DNA from: Nannobrachium achirus
Lineage: Eukaryota > Chordata > Actinopteri > Myctophiformes > Myctophidae
Reading direction: 5' to 3'
Length of the DNA stretch: 64,000 bases
Assembly (NCBI GenBank): GCA_963921795.1
Contig: OY997639.1
Span: 57,219,163-57,283,162, forward strand
Shown here: piece after piece, positions 10,901 through 20,571 of the stretch
Layout of the letters: every line of letters begins with the position of its first letter
How positions within the stretch are numbered: the stretch's first letter is position 1
Translations under genes and position numbers: made by a program
The notes under the pieces: generated by a model
Databases searched by the model: none
What the model saw: only the letters and a program-made list of their open reading frames with translations
Told to the model about the DNA's origin: nothing

Positions 10901-11753
10901 CGGAGGTGTCATCTGATTTATTTGTGGCCACGAATGTGTCAATTGAAGTAGAGATGTAATCACAGAATTTCTTTTCAGCCAAAAGTAGTGAATTGAATCG
11001 CCAAAGAGGTCTTTCTCTTTGGCAGGCTGAGAAATTTATATCGAGAAGTACTGCTGCGTGATCCGAAATAACTATAGCCGTGTAGTCACACGACACCACC
11101 GCTGGCATAAAGAACTGGTCAATGAAAAAATAATCGATCCTCGTGAAGGTTCTGTGCACATTCGAGAAGAAAGAAAATATCCTACTCTGGGGGTTCCTAT
11201 TTCTCCACGGATCGACACAACCGTTCTCCTCCATAAAAAGGTTAAAGGCTTTAGCCATAGCACTTTGTTGTTGAGACCTGGGGTTCGATTTATCTAGTGA
11301 GGGACAAATTGCTGAGTTTAGGTCTCCTCCAAAAATAAGACGGTGAGTATTCATGTTAGAGAGGGATGATAGGAGGTTATTCGCAAAGTTGGCATCATCC
11401 CAATTGGGAGCATAAACATTCACTAAGATCACCGGTACCTGACAAAGTATGCCGGTCAGAATAACATACCTACCGCCTGTATCTACCCTGGTGTCAGTTA
11501 ATGTAAAATTAAGTCTCTTGTGTATTAGAATGGCTACCCCTCTTGTCCTACTGTCAAAATTTGAGTGAAAATATTGACCCACCCAATTACTACGTAGTCT
11601 AGCATGATCTGAAAGTCGGAGATGGGTTTCTTGTAAAAACGCTACATCCGGTTGTAACCTTTTTAATTGTAAAAAGATCTTAGACCTTTTAACTGGTCCA
11701 TTCAGGCCCTTCACGTTCCACGATACAAATTTTACATTGGAATAACTAGTCAT
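7950..11753 (-). CDS. L1 ORF2 protein: endonuclease and reverse transcriptase
   Basis: A 1267-residue frame, close to the length of human L1 ORF2p. The N-terminus is an apurinic-type endonuclease: SWNVKGLNG near residue 11, LQETHL near 41 and a SDHA motif near 230. The reverse transcriptase follows from about 490, with AEKAFDRVEW (about 606), TRQGCPLSPLLF (about 660) and the catalytic YADD (about 699). A C-terminal Cys/His cluster (CDRC...HTHMFWSC, about 1128) is the zinc-knuckle-like end of L1 ORF2. The family nicks target DNA and primes cDNA from it. No internal stop is seen, and the active-site residues I can check are present. Translation in L1s follows ORF1 on the same RNA. The 2-kb gap to ORF1 is unusually long. 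Confidence 0.95.
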   Translation of the reverse strand: MTSYSNVKFVSWNVKGLNGPVKRSKIFLQLKRLQPDVAFLQETHLRLSDHARLRSNWVGQYFHSNFDSRTRGVAILIHKRLNFTLTDTRVDTGGRYVILTGILCQVPVILVNVYAPNWDDANFANNLLSSLSNMNTHRLIFGGDLNSAICPSLDKSNPRSQQQSAMAKAFNLFMEENGCVDPWRNRNPQSRIFSFFSNVHRTFTRIDYFFIDQFFMPAVVSCDYTAIVISDHAAVLLDINFSACQRERPLWRFNSLLLAEKKFCDYISTSIDTFVATNKSDDTSASLIWESLKAFLRGQIISYSISSNKAKRLKFDNLSKDIAELDQLIALNPDPDLCKKRIDLQNKISLLTTSTAEKMLLNSRGKYYEYGDKSSRLLAHQLKRQAAARLIPQIKNSSNILQSTPTGINQAFTEFYSTLYKSEFPADTADMTTFLSNLNFPKLEPTKVASLDGPLVLSELATSISLMQSSKSPGPDGFPSEFYKKFSAKLTPLLLDMFNESLSNGSLPPTLTQATISLIHKKGKDPTECGSYRPISLLNVDSKILAKALATRLEKILPEIISEEQTGFIQKRYSFSNVRKLMNIIYSRPSVDVSEAAISMDAEKAFDRVEWSYLFATLREFGFGDTFISWVQLLYTVPEASVYTNNTRSEYFPLTRGTRQGCPLSPLLFAISIEPLSIALRTSQLFRGVVRGGSEYRVSLYADDLLLYLSDPAAAVPHVLSILKDFGVFSGYKLNYQKSEFFPITDRARRITQTEMPFHISRPGFKYLGVQITDRFSSLFSANFKPLMDQVKEDLLRWDSLPLSLTGRIQSIKMTILPKFSYLFQCIPLFLPKKFFKSLNQTISVFIWAGKQPRIKSSVLQRDRDDGGLGLPNFTYYYWAANVQKMAYWFHSPLTDWCVLEANSCRSASLPIIVHSKLPLSPAKFSQNPIVIATLKIWSQLRFHFKLKESSINCPIVRNHSFPPAMLDSAFIRWKNKGIVTLSDLYEKNIFNSFEKLRTKHDLPRNDMFRYFQIRDFVKNHYPSFPERPRDQPWENLFKLQPGQRGQIPMTYHSLMSMNDTPLVRNREKWETELGEAFFDEWWDGAIDRVNSSSSCARLSLIQFKVFHRLHYCKSKLATIYPGIDDKCDRCALSPATHTHMFWSCPRLVHFWTEVFGVLSEVFSVHLEPSPHIAIFGVPTDFQILTTKKLNILAFATLIARRRILLGWKSPIPPSVAMWLKDVMGFLKLEKIKFSLRGSVEKFFSYWQPFINYFENLEALPTDQPIP

Positions 11754-13807
11754 TTGAGTAAGGATAAGTTATTAAGCTCTGAGCGATAGTGTGTATCATC
11801 GGCAACCCACATATAGACAAGTATAGCGTCAATAAATCGTATGTGAAATAAGAAAAAATAACAATAGAAAAACCTTCAAGAACATTTGACAACTTAACCC
11901 CGTTCCCTAAGTCAGCTTTCCTAAAAGAAAAGGACAGCGGGAAAAAACATCCAAAACGCTTCCAGTCATCGCACTTACTAATCATAACCTATTCTAATCG
12001 CATGGCGGGTGGCTCCCACCAAAAGCCAAGTCGCGGTCATAATATTGTGAAATAAGAGAATTGAATAGTAATATTGGTAATAGAAAGAACAAGTCGAAAT
12101 GAAGATAAAAAAGTAAATTAGAGAATACATTCCCAACCATATTACTCAATAAAAAATAAAAAATAAAATATCGGTAAATTATCAAAAATAATGCAAAGGG
12201 ATGGTGTCCATTAAGAGGAGAAACACAGACAGTGTCAATCATATCTAATATATACAAAATAGCAACAGTAATAATAAATAAATAAACAAATAAACAAAAA
12301 CAAAAAACATCACCAAGATAACCATAGAGGGAATAACAATCAAGTCTCAATCCCGCTCATTCCATCCATCCAGCAGATGTTCCTTACAACTATCCAGTCA
12401 TACCATCTATGAGAGAAAAGAAGGGAAGAGTAGGATGTATAGGAAAGGGGGGAAAAGATTTTTTTTTTTTTTTTTTTTTCCCTCTAACGATTCTAGTTGA
12501 AAAAAGAGATTTTTTTTTTTTTTTTTTTTTTTTTTCATAATAAAAATAATAATAAAAAAATAATAAGAAAAAAAAAAAAAAAAAGTTTTTTTTTTTTTTT
12601 TTTTTTTTTTTGCATATACAGTTTTATATATATATTCCTTTAGTCCAATTCCCCCATGTGGACGCAATATAGAAACAATGAATTTAACAAATTTAGCGTA
12701 ACATAGTCTAACAATGTTAGACACCTAGACCTTCAATTAGCATGTGTCCATCATTTCCCTTGCACTTCGCAAAGTATCCACTAGACGGAGACAGAAAACA
12801 TGAAATGTAAAATGCTGAGAACTACAGCAATGAACTACAAAGACCAGAGGCCCAAGTAGTAATATTATTCCCATTGTACTTCGCAATGCATCCACTAGAG
12901 GGAGTCAGAGAACACAACTTGGTGAGAACTACAGTAAAGAACTACAAACCCCAGGGGTTCAAGCAATTGTATAAGCAGGAGTTAGTGGGGGCGGCACGGA
13001 GCAGCAGCGCACCAACGAAACGAGAGAAGAAGAAAAAAAAAAAAAAAAACACAAAAACACCACACACAGAGAGAGAAAAAGAAAAGAAAGGGGGCATCTT
13101 GTCACATGTGTTAAGGGGGAGATTGTCCACAGGTTTAGTTTGCACGTTAACGTATCATAACGCTCACCCAGAAGTCCAAAATGTAAAAAAGAAAAAAGCT
13201 GCTACTGAGCATTCCATCACTCAAGTTGCATGTATGATCCGATGCCTCCCAAACATTTCACAGTCATTGTTCATGAATCGCGTGATAGTCTCGTGTATGT
13301 ACAGGTGAAAGAAGAGGCCAAACATATAAATAATAATAGTAATTAAATCCAATATCTAATTAAAGAGCCCTGCTTATCGTTACATTGCCGCTCCTCCCCT
13401 CCCCCCCTCCCTCCCTCCTCGGAAAGAAAAAAGGAGACAAAAACATATATAAAAGAAAAGAGAACCTAGAAATGAGAACATCATTCAGTCTAAGATGATA
13501 GAATAACTTCAAAGCTATTAATACTAATAATGTCAAACGGGATAAGAGTAGAATCAAAAGCAAAACAAAGTATACTAGTCCACTGTTCTCTCAAGTGTCC
13601 ACAGGTTTGTTTGAAAGAATATCGCCATGTTTCCCCATCCATTAGTCCCATCCCCTAGTTCCATATCTAAAATAAAGTAAATGAACCGAGTCTGAACTGA
13701 TCACGTTCCTATAAAGAAACCTAAAAGGGTAGCAGTTAGCTGGGAATGTATGCATGTGTAGATTGCACTCAAAGTGCGGCGCTTACCCCATATCCAAGAC
13801 AAAAATA
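11754..13807 (-). other. Unusually long L1 inter-ORF region
   Basis: About 2.05 kb separates ORF1 from ORF2, where mammalian L1s have tens of bases. It contains homopolymer A/T runs around 12460-12612 and at 13027-13048, a CT/purine tract near 13390-13440, and two related segments at about 12755-12845 and 12873-12960. The related pair share 'atccactaga', then 'gagaactacag' and 'gaactacaaa'. The A/T runs could be internal tails of nested retro-insertions, but no nested target duplications were resolved. Confidence 0.6.
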
Positions 13808-15031
13808 TTATTCAGCATCGTCGTCGTCACCTCGGTCCTCGGAACCGTTTTTGTCGGGTTCAACAGGGCCGTTACCTCCATCGTCGGCTGTGTGGACCCC
13901 ATCATCATCCTCCAATTCTGCAGGATCTCTAGTCGAACCGCTAGCGCTCTCAGGTCGGCTCGTGATGACCGCGTTGACTCCCTCGTCCAGGTCGCTGTCT
14001 CCGTCGTCCTTGTCGGGTCTAGTGGCACCATCCTCCCCCTCCGGTTCGGTGGCACCTCCGTTCTCCGGCGCGGCGGCGGCGACATCTCCATCCCCAGGTG
14101 TGGCGGCGGCGGTGTAGCCCTCTCGGTCTGGGAGTCGAGCAATGTGCTGGTCATAAAACTTTTGCGCGTCTGCGGCGGTTTTAAAGATGTGGGTCTTGTT
14201 TTTGAATTCGACTTTCAAAACAGCTGGAAAAACGAGGCGAAAACGGACAGATTTTTTGTACATTAGGGATTTTGTCCTCGAGAATGAGGCTCTGAGCTTT
14301 GCAGTGGCAGGAGCGTAGTCTGGGAACAGTAGGACCTTACGACCACGCCATTTGTGCTGGTTACGGTCCGCTTTCAAAGCGCGAGCCTTGTCCTGATAGT
14401 AGTGAAAGCGCACAATCATTACCCTAGGTCTTACATTGGGTCCCGAACGTTCCTTTCCAAGTCTGTGAGCTCTGTCCAAGATAGGAGGAGAGGCATAAAC
14501 GTCTGGTCCGAGCACCTCAGCGAAAAACTTAGACATGAATTGAACACAATCGTTCTTCTCATCGGCGCTCTTTTCTGGGACGTTTGTGACTCGCAGGTTG
14601 CAGCGACGAGAACGATTGGAAGCGTCCTCCATCTGTTCGGTCAGGGTAGCGTTCTGAATTGCGAGCTGTTCACAAAGAGTCTCAAGAACGGTGACTCGTT
14701 CAGAGTAGTCAGTCAGGCCCTCTTCTAAGTCGGTTATGCGTTGGCCGTGGTCCTCAATGGTTGTCTTCACCTCCCCCAACGTTTTCTTTAATGGAGAAAG
14801 TGCTTTCTCGATTACCCTTTCGGCTATTTCCTCCATCGATGCAGTTAGAATCAAGCGAAGGGTTTCCAAGTCAGGGGGGAGGCCAGAGCCAGTATTGCTA
14901 GCACTAGCTCCTGGTGTGCTAGCTGGGCTAACCATGCTCTCTGCCGCTCTGCCGTCAGTGTTTGTCCGTTGTCGAGTGACATAAGCTCGCATGTTGCCTT
15001 GTTGAGAGTTTTTGCCGCCCCGTTGAGCCAT
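13808..15031 (-). CDS. L1 ORF1 protein: RNA-binding chaperone (Transposase_22 type)
   Basis: About 407 residues from the MAQRGG start. An ATG three codons upstream (15040) is also possible. A disordered N-terminus is followed by a coiled coil over about residues 65-145 (heptads around ITDLEEGLTDYSERVTVLE). Next come an RRM-like part with NLRVTNVPE (about 150), LDRAHRLG, and RPRVMIVRFHYYQDK, then a C-terminal domain with ASFSRTKSLMYKK. This order is that of L1 ORF1p, which trimerises and coats L1 RNA. The C-terminal tail of about 90 residues is acidic, rich in Asp/Glu/Gly/Ala, and not part of the conserved fold. Confidence 0.92.
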   Translation of the reverse strand: MAQRGGKNSQQGNMRAYVTRQRTNTDGRAAESMVSPASTPGASASNTGSGLPPDLETLRLILTASMEEIAERVIEKALSPLKKTLGEVKTTIEDHGQRITDLEEGLTDYSERVTVLETLCEQLAIQNATLTEQMEDASNRSRRCNLRVTNVPEKSADEKNDCVQFMSKFFAEVLGPDVYASPPILDRAHRLGKERSGPNVRPRVMIVRFHYYQDKARALKADRNQHKWRGRKVLLFPDYAPATAKLRASFSRTKSLMYKKSVRFRLVFPAVLKVEFKNKTHIFKTAADAQKFYDQHIARLPDREGYTAAATPGDGDVAAAAPENGGATEPEGEDGATRPDKDDGDSDLDEGVNAVITSRPESASGSTRDPAELEDDDGVHTADDGGNGPVEPDKNGSEDRGDDDDAE

Positions 15032-15171
15032 GGTGCACAAATAGCAGCTTTAACTATCACCTTCCGAATAAATTTCTTCACAATATATGGTTTTAGTCCA
15101 GTTTAACTAACTAGTTTGTGGAGAGCCACTCTGTTGCGCGTCCACTCTCTCTTACATCCTACCCGGAAGTC
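15032..15171 (-). promoter_or_regulatory. Short L1 5' UTR, likely internal promoter
   Basis: Only about 140 bp lie between the 5' target duplication and the ORF1 start. L1 5' UTRs carry an internal pol II promoter, so this segment is the candidate by position. No specific factor site was recognised. Confidence 0.4.
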
Positions 15172-15318
15172 GATATTGGGTGATTTTAATCTCTCCAGTC
15201 TGACTGGACTTTTACCATTGTCCTATCAGCCTCGTCTGTACCTATTGATAGGACAATGGTAAAAGTTCAGTCAGACGGTCAGACCGCAGAGATTGAAATC
15301 ACCCAATATCACCTTTGC
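15172..15318. mobile_element. Palindromic MITE split by the L1
   Basis: The host element starts at about 7522 (aaaggtgatattgggtgat), is interrupted by the L1, resumes at 15188 and ends at 15318 with atcacccaatatcaccttt. The two arms also pair through ttttaccattgtcctatcag and its complement near 15250. It is a long-armed snap-back element with no coding capacity. Confidence 0.82.
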
Positions 15319-16058
15319 CACGTCAGTCACAATCTGAAAGCAGTAACAGATAATGCCAACATTCAGGAACTGTCCTTACGGCACTTTTATTCATAAGTTG
15401 GCATCGTACAATGTGAAAGCAGCCTGTGCTATTATATTGTGTATAGTGCTGGCAGCTTATTTGACATCAACTGAGGGTGAAATACAGACAAAGAACAGAC
15501 TGGTCTTAGATATTGTTCAGGGCAGCTAGTAGGGTCTTACATTGCCCCCTACATTGCCTACAAGTTATACTGGATGTATTTTGTGAAGATTCTGTATTTG
15601 ACTGTAATGTTTCAGTACCATTCCAGTATTATTTATGAAAACACGCACACCATCTGCTTTCGTCTTACTGGAGTTAGAATTGTGATTCGATGTCATAGGC
15701 TGAGTTGTGGTCTGGTCGATCTCCGTGAGATGGGTTTCCGAAGACAAATCAGGCAGGATTGTTGGTAGTCAGAGAGATTACTGCACACACAGCCACGAAG
15801 TCCATCTCAGAACTTCATCACGTTCCACATATTCTGGACGTCACCAGGTATAATGGATGGAAGCGCCGGCACTCAATTTCTCACCACGTTTCCTTGTTTT
15901 GATTAATGTGTCAGTTTTAGAGCACGCAGGTAGCACCAGTGATGTAAATCCACCCTGAAGGAGAGGGGTACTTATAGGCCTGAGGATGATAAATGTATCA
16001 CAAGTGTTGTGGTGATCCTAAACGGCGGCCCACAAAGCCCAGTGGCCTGCATTGTGTA
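15319..16058. other. No gene seen
   Basis: No convincing open frame, repeat end or RNA gene. Short frames here have no recognisable motif. Confidence 0.4.
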
Positions 16059-16066
16059 GTGTAGTC

Positions 16067-16647
16067 CAGGGGTTTTCAAAGTGGGTGACGGGGCACCCTG
16101 GGGTGCCGTGACGGAAGTCCAGTGGTGCCGCGAGATAATTTGATAATATTTGGAATTTATTTGGACACTTGAAAAAATATTTAGTATCATTTTAAACTTG
16201 AAGTATAAAGTTATTTTCAGTCAGTTCTAACCAAAATGGCTATTATCTCAATGTTTTCCACACTACATAATCACTAAAATATCGTCACTGTCGGGCAGAA
16301 ACCTCGTATCTCCAAGTTTCAAATGTGTACGTCTTTTGGTAAAGCAAAGCCCTGCTTCATCATACAAGACTGTCGCACAAAACTAGTGAAAACAGCCGAT
16401 CTACAAGCACACAAAGCCTCGCGATGCGAGGCGTTGTGTGCTTGTAGATCTGCTGTTTTCACTAGTTTAGTAGATTTTATAGATGATAAATACAAAACGA
16501 ACGGTTTTGGACATACAATGTTTCCACCCGACAAAGACGATATGCTATAAATATAAGGTGCTGGGAGTGAAAATGATAATATGGGGTGCCTCGGATTAAA
16601 AAAATATTCATGGGGTGCCCTGAGACAAAAAGGTTTGGGAACCCCTG
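16067..16647 (+). mobile_element. Complete hAT non-autonomous element with 8-bp duplication
   Basis: Begins CAGGGGTTTTCAAAGTGGG and ends TTTGGGAACCCCTG. The flanks gtgtagtc (16059-16066 and 16648-16655) are identical. It contains no transposase. Near its centre sits the most extended AAAATAG-type hairpin of the window (16380-16468). The body segment around 16275 (atatcgtcactgtcgggcag) recurs in degraded form near 19320 and 22650. Confidence 0.9.
16380..16468. repeat. AAAATAG hairpin, copy with the longest arms
   Basis: The palindrome begins aaactagtgaaaacagccga and closes with gctgttttcactagttt. The central stem GCCTCGC/GCGAGGC has a 3-nt loop. Only about three mismatches interrupt arms of about 43 bp. 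The outer AAACTAGTG/CACTAGTTT pairing is unique to this copy. Confidence 0.85.
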
Positions 16648-17014
16648 GTGTAGTCCATTAAAGAGGTAATTAAAACCTCTTGTACTAACCATTTAACTAA
16701 CCCCAAGTAGTTTGTTGACCGGGGTCCTGCAGGGATCTACACTTGGTTCCCTCCTTTTCTTCCCTCTACAGCCAAAAGTAGCGCATCCATATTTTTGGCA
16801 AATGTTCGCCCATTTACAGCAAATGTTCGCCTATAATAAGGTGACCGAGTGTTTAAGTTTTAAATACATTTATTATAAAACCAAAAACAGAAGAAAAACC
16901 ACACCTAGTGTAAAGTGAGCGCTGCTATTCATGAGCTAATTTCATTAAGCGTCCCACGAAGCTTGGCCAACGTGACCCTGGGTGTACAACAAACTTTAAG
17001 CGCTTTGTGCCAAG

Positions 17015-18019
17015 TAAGTAAGTAAGTAAGTAAATTGTATTTATAGAGCACATTTCACAGACATCGTAGTCACAAAGTGCTTCACAACAATAAAAGCAAA
17101 ACATGTCAATGCGGTAATATTAACAATATATAATATATATATTAACAATATATATTAACAAGGGATACAAATTATAAGAATAAGGCAAGGAAATGAAAAA
17201 CAGTGCGAACACAGGTAAAACAAGAAATCAATACAGCACTAAGTTGCAAAGGCCTGTCTGAACAGGTGAGTCTTTAAAAGTTTTTTAAAAAGGTCCACAG
17301 AGGTCACAGATTTCAGGTGATAGGGGAGGTCATTAGCCTGGGGGCAAAACTGGCAAAGGCTCGATCACCTTTCGTTTTTAGCTTTGTGGGTGGAACGACC
17401 AGCAGGGCTTGGGATGAGGATCTTAGGGACCTATTTGGGACATATGGTTGGAGTAATTCAGAGATATATGGGGGTGCTTGGCCATGGAGGGTTCTGTGTG
17501 TGATGACAAGAATTTTGAAATGAATCCTATAGTTTACTGGGAGCCAATGTAAGGAAGACAGTATGGGTGTGATGTGACATGATCTCCTGGTTCTGGTCAG
17601 CAATCTGGCAGCAGCATTCTGAACCAGTTGTAGGCGGTCTAAAGAGGATTTGGAGAGACAGGTGAAAAGTGAATTACAGTAGTCGAGACGTGATGATATG
17701 AAAGCATGGATGATCATTTCTAATTCCGGGTGTGAGACAACTGATCTGAGTTTGGCGATATTGCGAAGGTGATAGAAACATGCACTGGAAACAGACTTAA
17801 CTTGCTTGTCCAGGAGCATGGCTTGGTCTAGGATAATTCCTAGGTTTCTAGGGTTGGAGCAGATATTGGACTTTAGTGGCCCAAGGTGATTGGCAACATC
17901 TGCAGCGACTTTATCTGAGCCAATAATTAAAACTTGGGTTTTTTCTGCATTTAATTGTAAAAAATTGTTGGCCATCCAGTTTTTGATGGCTGATAGGCAT
18001 TCATGGAGTGTGTTGATGA
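17015..18019 (-). mobile_element. 5'-truncated L2-like LINE with 14-bp target duplication
   Basis: cgctttgtgccaag occurs at both edges (17001-17014 and 18020-18033). The 3' end lies on the left, with (TTAC)n read on the - strand and the 'tttatagagcac' and 'aaagtgcttcaca' tail typical of L2/CR1-type fish LINEs. Only the last third of ORF2 remains. Confidence 0.85.
17313..18018 (-). pseudogene. C-terminal part of L2/CR1-like reverse transcriptase
   Basis: About 235 residues read through from the break point. The frame continues upstream into unrelated repeat X sequence to 18110. Seen: NFLQLNAEKTQVLIIG (thumb region), LDYCNSLFTCLSKSSLDRLQ, VQNAAARLLTRTRR, SLHWLPV, FKILVITHRTLHGQAPPYI and SLRSSSQALLVVP. 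This series is typical of vertebrate L2/CR1-group LINE ORF2 C-termini. The catalytic YADD and the endonuclease are absent because of 5' truncation. Not functional alone. Confidence 0.82.
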
Positions 18020-18145
18020 CGCTTTGTGCCAAGATGTAGGCCAGATGTAGGCCCACGATTTGTGTCCCAGACAAAGCCAGATGTTGGAGCTTAGCTTCTT
18101 CCAGGAGCACCGCTCAAAAATGTAAGAACAAACACACTACCAGGC

Positions 18146-18147
<2 letters not shown>

Positions 18148-18231
<84 letters not shown>
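18148..18231. repeat. (GT)n microsatellite
   Basis: About 42 GT units, directly after the tail of repeat X. Confidence 0.96.
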
Positions 18232-18232
<1 letters not shown>

Positions 18233-18239
18233 TTGTGTG

Positions 18240-19140
18240 CGTGTGCGTGTGCGTACGTGAGCACGTGCATGTGTGTGTAGTTGAGAGTCGATCCTGATAC
18301 ATCCTGATAAACATGTTTTACGCCATGGTTTTCTTTTATGATGTGCATTTCACTGCCTGCCTTGCTGTGTTTTCACTTGTTTTATTGATGCTATTTATTT
18401 GCGACCCGTTGTGGTTTAGTTTGCCACCCACAACCACGAGAAGTTGATGTTTACGCTGTTTCAGCTAAACTATGTGTACCAATAACACATTCATTCAAAC
18501 ATTGCATGTACTGTATCATTCTGTGCTATTGAGATGATATCCAGATTCCAAAGCGTCCTCCCAAAAACAGGCAGCATCTGTCTGTCTGTCCTGCCGTTCT
18601 CTGGTGGTGTTTGTGTGTCTAAGCCAAGTCTAGCCCACCCTGGGCGCGACTTGTGCTGTGCGTTGCTGAAACGGAAGTGCTCGAATTTGGCGGAAGTGCT
18701 GGGTTTAAGGGAAGTTACGTTGTGCGGTGCAGGTCTGTTTACATCCCACAGCGAAACAAACCTAAATTGATTGTAGCTCTTAACTCGCTCTTAATAGGTG
18801 TAACTTTGTCAGAATCCATGTTTTTGTTTGGATATTGTTGATTGCGAGCGCAACCAAAGGAGCAGGAGAAGTAGAACCGATTTTTGTGAAAAAGACAACA
18901 ACAAAGATGAGTTAGCCTGGCTACGCGAGGTTAAGTCTGGCTAGACTTAACCATGACAACAGATCCCATAGCCCAAACTCAGAATCACAAGACACTAATA
19001 TAAAGCTTACATTTTGGGGAAAAACAGGCTTCCTCACTGTCTGCATAATGCGTTATGCAGACAGTGCCCTTGTACAGATCAATTGTTTCACCCACTTAGG
19101 AAAACAATGCAGAACAGACAGACTGACTGATGGACTGACT

Positions 19141-19188
<48 letters not shown>

Positions 19189-19742
19189 TATAATAAAATA
19201 TAATATGATTGTCATATGTATTCTTTATAAAAAAAAAGTTTTCAAAGAGTGATAACACATGCACTTGAGTTTAGTTTAGTTTTTTTTTTTAGTTTTTTTA
19301 GTTGAGATTTGGACTACATATCGTCGCTGTCAGATGGAAACCTTGTCCAAAACAGTTACTTTTCAGCAGATGTAAAAAAGGACCAGTGTTCCAATGGATC
19401 CAGTGTTATTTATTTAATTGTTAATACCTTTCATAAAACCCACAGACACACTTGACTACTTTCAGTAAAAAACTGCTTGTAGATCGTCTATTTTTGCTAC
19501 TTTTGTGTGACACTGTAGTATGAGGAAGTAGGGCATTAATTTATGAAAAAACGAAACCTTTAATGTGGAGATACACCGACAATATCTACTGCTTAATAGT
19601 TCATCTTGCTTGGTGTGGACTGCCCTTTTAGAACCACCACTTTCCCTCCTCTTTCTTTCTCCCTCTTTCTTTGATGCCTCTGTCTTTGCCCAGTTGCCAT
19701 GGCACCTCAACCTCTTCCATCTGTTTGTGTTTGTGTTTAAAG
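18240..19742. other. Golli-mbp upstream intron or flank; relics only
   Basis: Contains a 14-bp perfect inverted repeat (19035-19066, loop tgcg), a (GACA)n tract at about 19139-19187, and a degraded reverse relative of the 16275-16420 repeat at about 19310-19590. That relic includes one hairpin arm (cttgtagatcgtctattttt near 19477). No exon with good splice sites was recognised before 19743. Confidence 0.5.
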
Positions 19743-19818
19743 GCTCCGTCGCCAGAACCTGAGCTGAACCAGGAACCTGTGGCAGCAGCGGAACCAGAAT
19801 CGCAAGATGAAGTCTTCG
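19743..19818 (+). CDS. Golli-MBP internal exon (acidic, …QDEVF)
   Basis: An acceptor (tgtgtttaaag) precedes it and a strong donor (TTCG|GTAAGA) follows. The 76-nt exon starts in phase 0 and ends after one base of a codon. It reads 25 residues, Pro/Glu/Ala-rich, ending SQDEVF. Mammalian golli has SEDNEVFGEADANQNNG at the same place, and the next supported exon here begins by completing Gly and reading LGEADVNQNNG, so the join rebuilds that conserved stretch. Golli proteins are cytosolic or nuclear and are linked to lymphocyte and oligodendrocyte-precursor calcium signalling. The start exon (MGNH... in mammals) was not found. Confidence 0.78.
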
Positions 19819-20182
19819 GTAAGAAAACCCAGAGGGGTTCCAGTTCTGAACCACACACTCTTTATTCGGTTTAGAAAGTGTTTACGTCTCAGGAATTGCA
19901 TACCGTATGTAAGAAATAATTACCATTAAAATGGTACAAATAATACATAAATCCCATTATACAGTATGTACAGTAGCTTCAGCACCTCATTGGAAATCAA
20001 CACTGCCTTTGTAGTACAGCAACTCGACAGATGAGGGCAGAATTTATTGAACAAGGAAAAGACTGACTCCCAATGACTCAGAGCACATGAGGTTGATAAA
20101 CAAGTACATGTTGTGTATGTCAAATAAAGATTATTTTAAAACCAATGGGGGAAACTAGGCAAGATTGGGCATAATAGGAAGT

Positions 20183-20325
20183 TGATCCAATATAGAAATT
20201 CATGAGGTGTGTACTTGCACATTCATGGCTCTTTTCAACTACAAGAACTGAGCGAGATCCAATATAGAAATTCATGAGGTGGGTTACACTTGCACATTCA
20301 TGGATTCAAGAACTAAGTGAACCGT
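20183..20325. repeat. Tandem duplication of about 72 bp
   Basis: gatccaatatagaaattcat, then gaggtg and cttgcacattcatgg, occurs twice in succession, with small differences between the copies. Confidence 0.8.
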
Positions 20326-20571
20326 GCCGTGCCATATAAAGTGTTTTACAGGTTCTGGGTTTGATTCTCATACGCTACGGCTTTTACTCAGATAATGCTC
20401 TCAGAACTTCATTTGAGCCCTTGCTCAGAAGGTGTAACTATACTAACCATGAGTTCCGTGAACCCAGAATTTGTCATTCTGGGTTGTCTTGGTTCTAGTT
20501 GTTGAATTGAATAAACATAAACATAAAAGCTTTTTTTTTTTACCTACATTTTTTGTCAGGGAGGGGGAGGC

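Larger units (their letters stand above)
7531..15187 (-). mobile_element. Full-length L1 retrotransposon with target duplication
   Basis: Read on the - strand, the element runs from about 15171 (5' end) through ORF1 and ORF2 to a poly-A tail seen as T's at 7543-7556. The 16-bp sequence gatattgggtgatttt is present at both edges (7531-7546 and 15172-15187), a target-site duplication of the L1 type. Both ORFs are open over their whole length. A perfect duplication plus two open frames points to a recent, possibly mobile copy. It interrupts a palindromic MITE whose other part is at 15188-15318. Confidence 0.93.
16850..18118. mobile_element. Unnamed dispersed repeat X, split by an L2-like LINE
   Basis: The segment 'agtgtaaagtgagcg', then 'attcatgagctaatttcat', 'gaagcttgg' and 'gtgaccctggg', with the tail 'ggagcaccgctcaaaa' at about 18102-18117, recurs at 35545-35702. 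The second copy has the same order but no LINE. Superfamily and true start are not resolved. Confidence 0.6.

Noticed and set aside
13746-14266. Ser/Pro- and Val/Gly-rich + strand frames
   Set aside because: They are antisense to the L1 ORF1 acidic tail.
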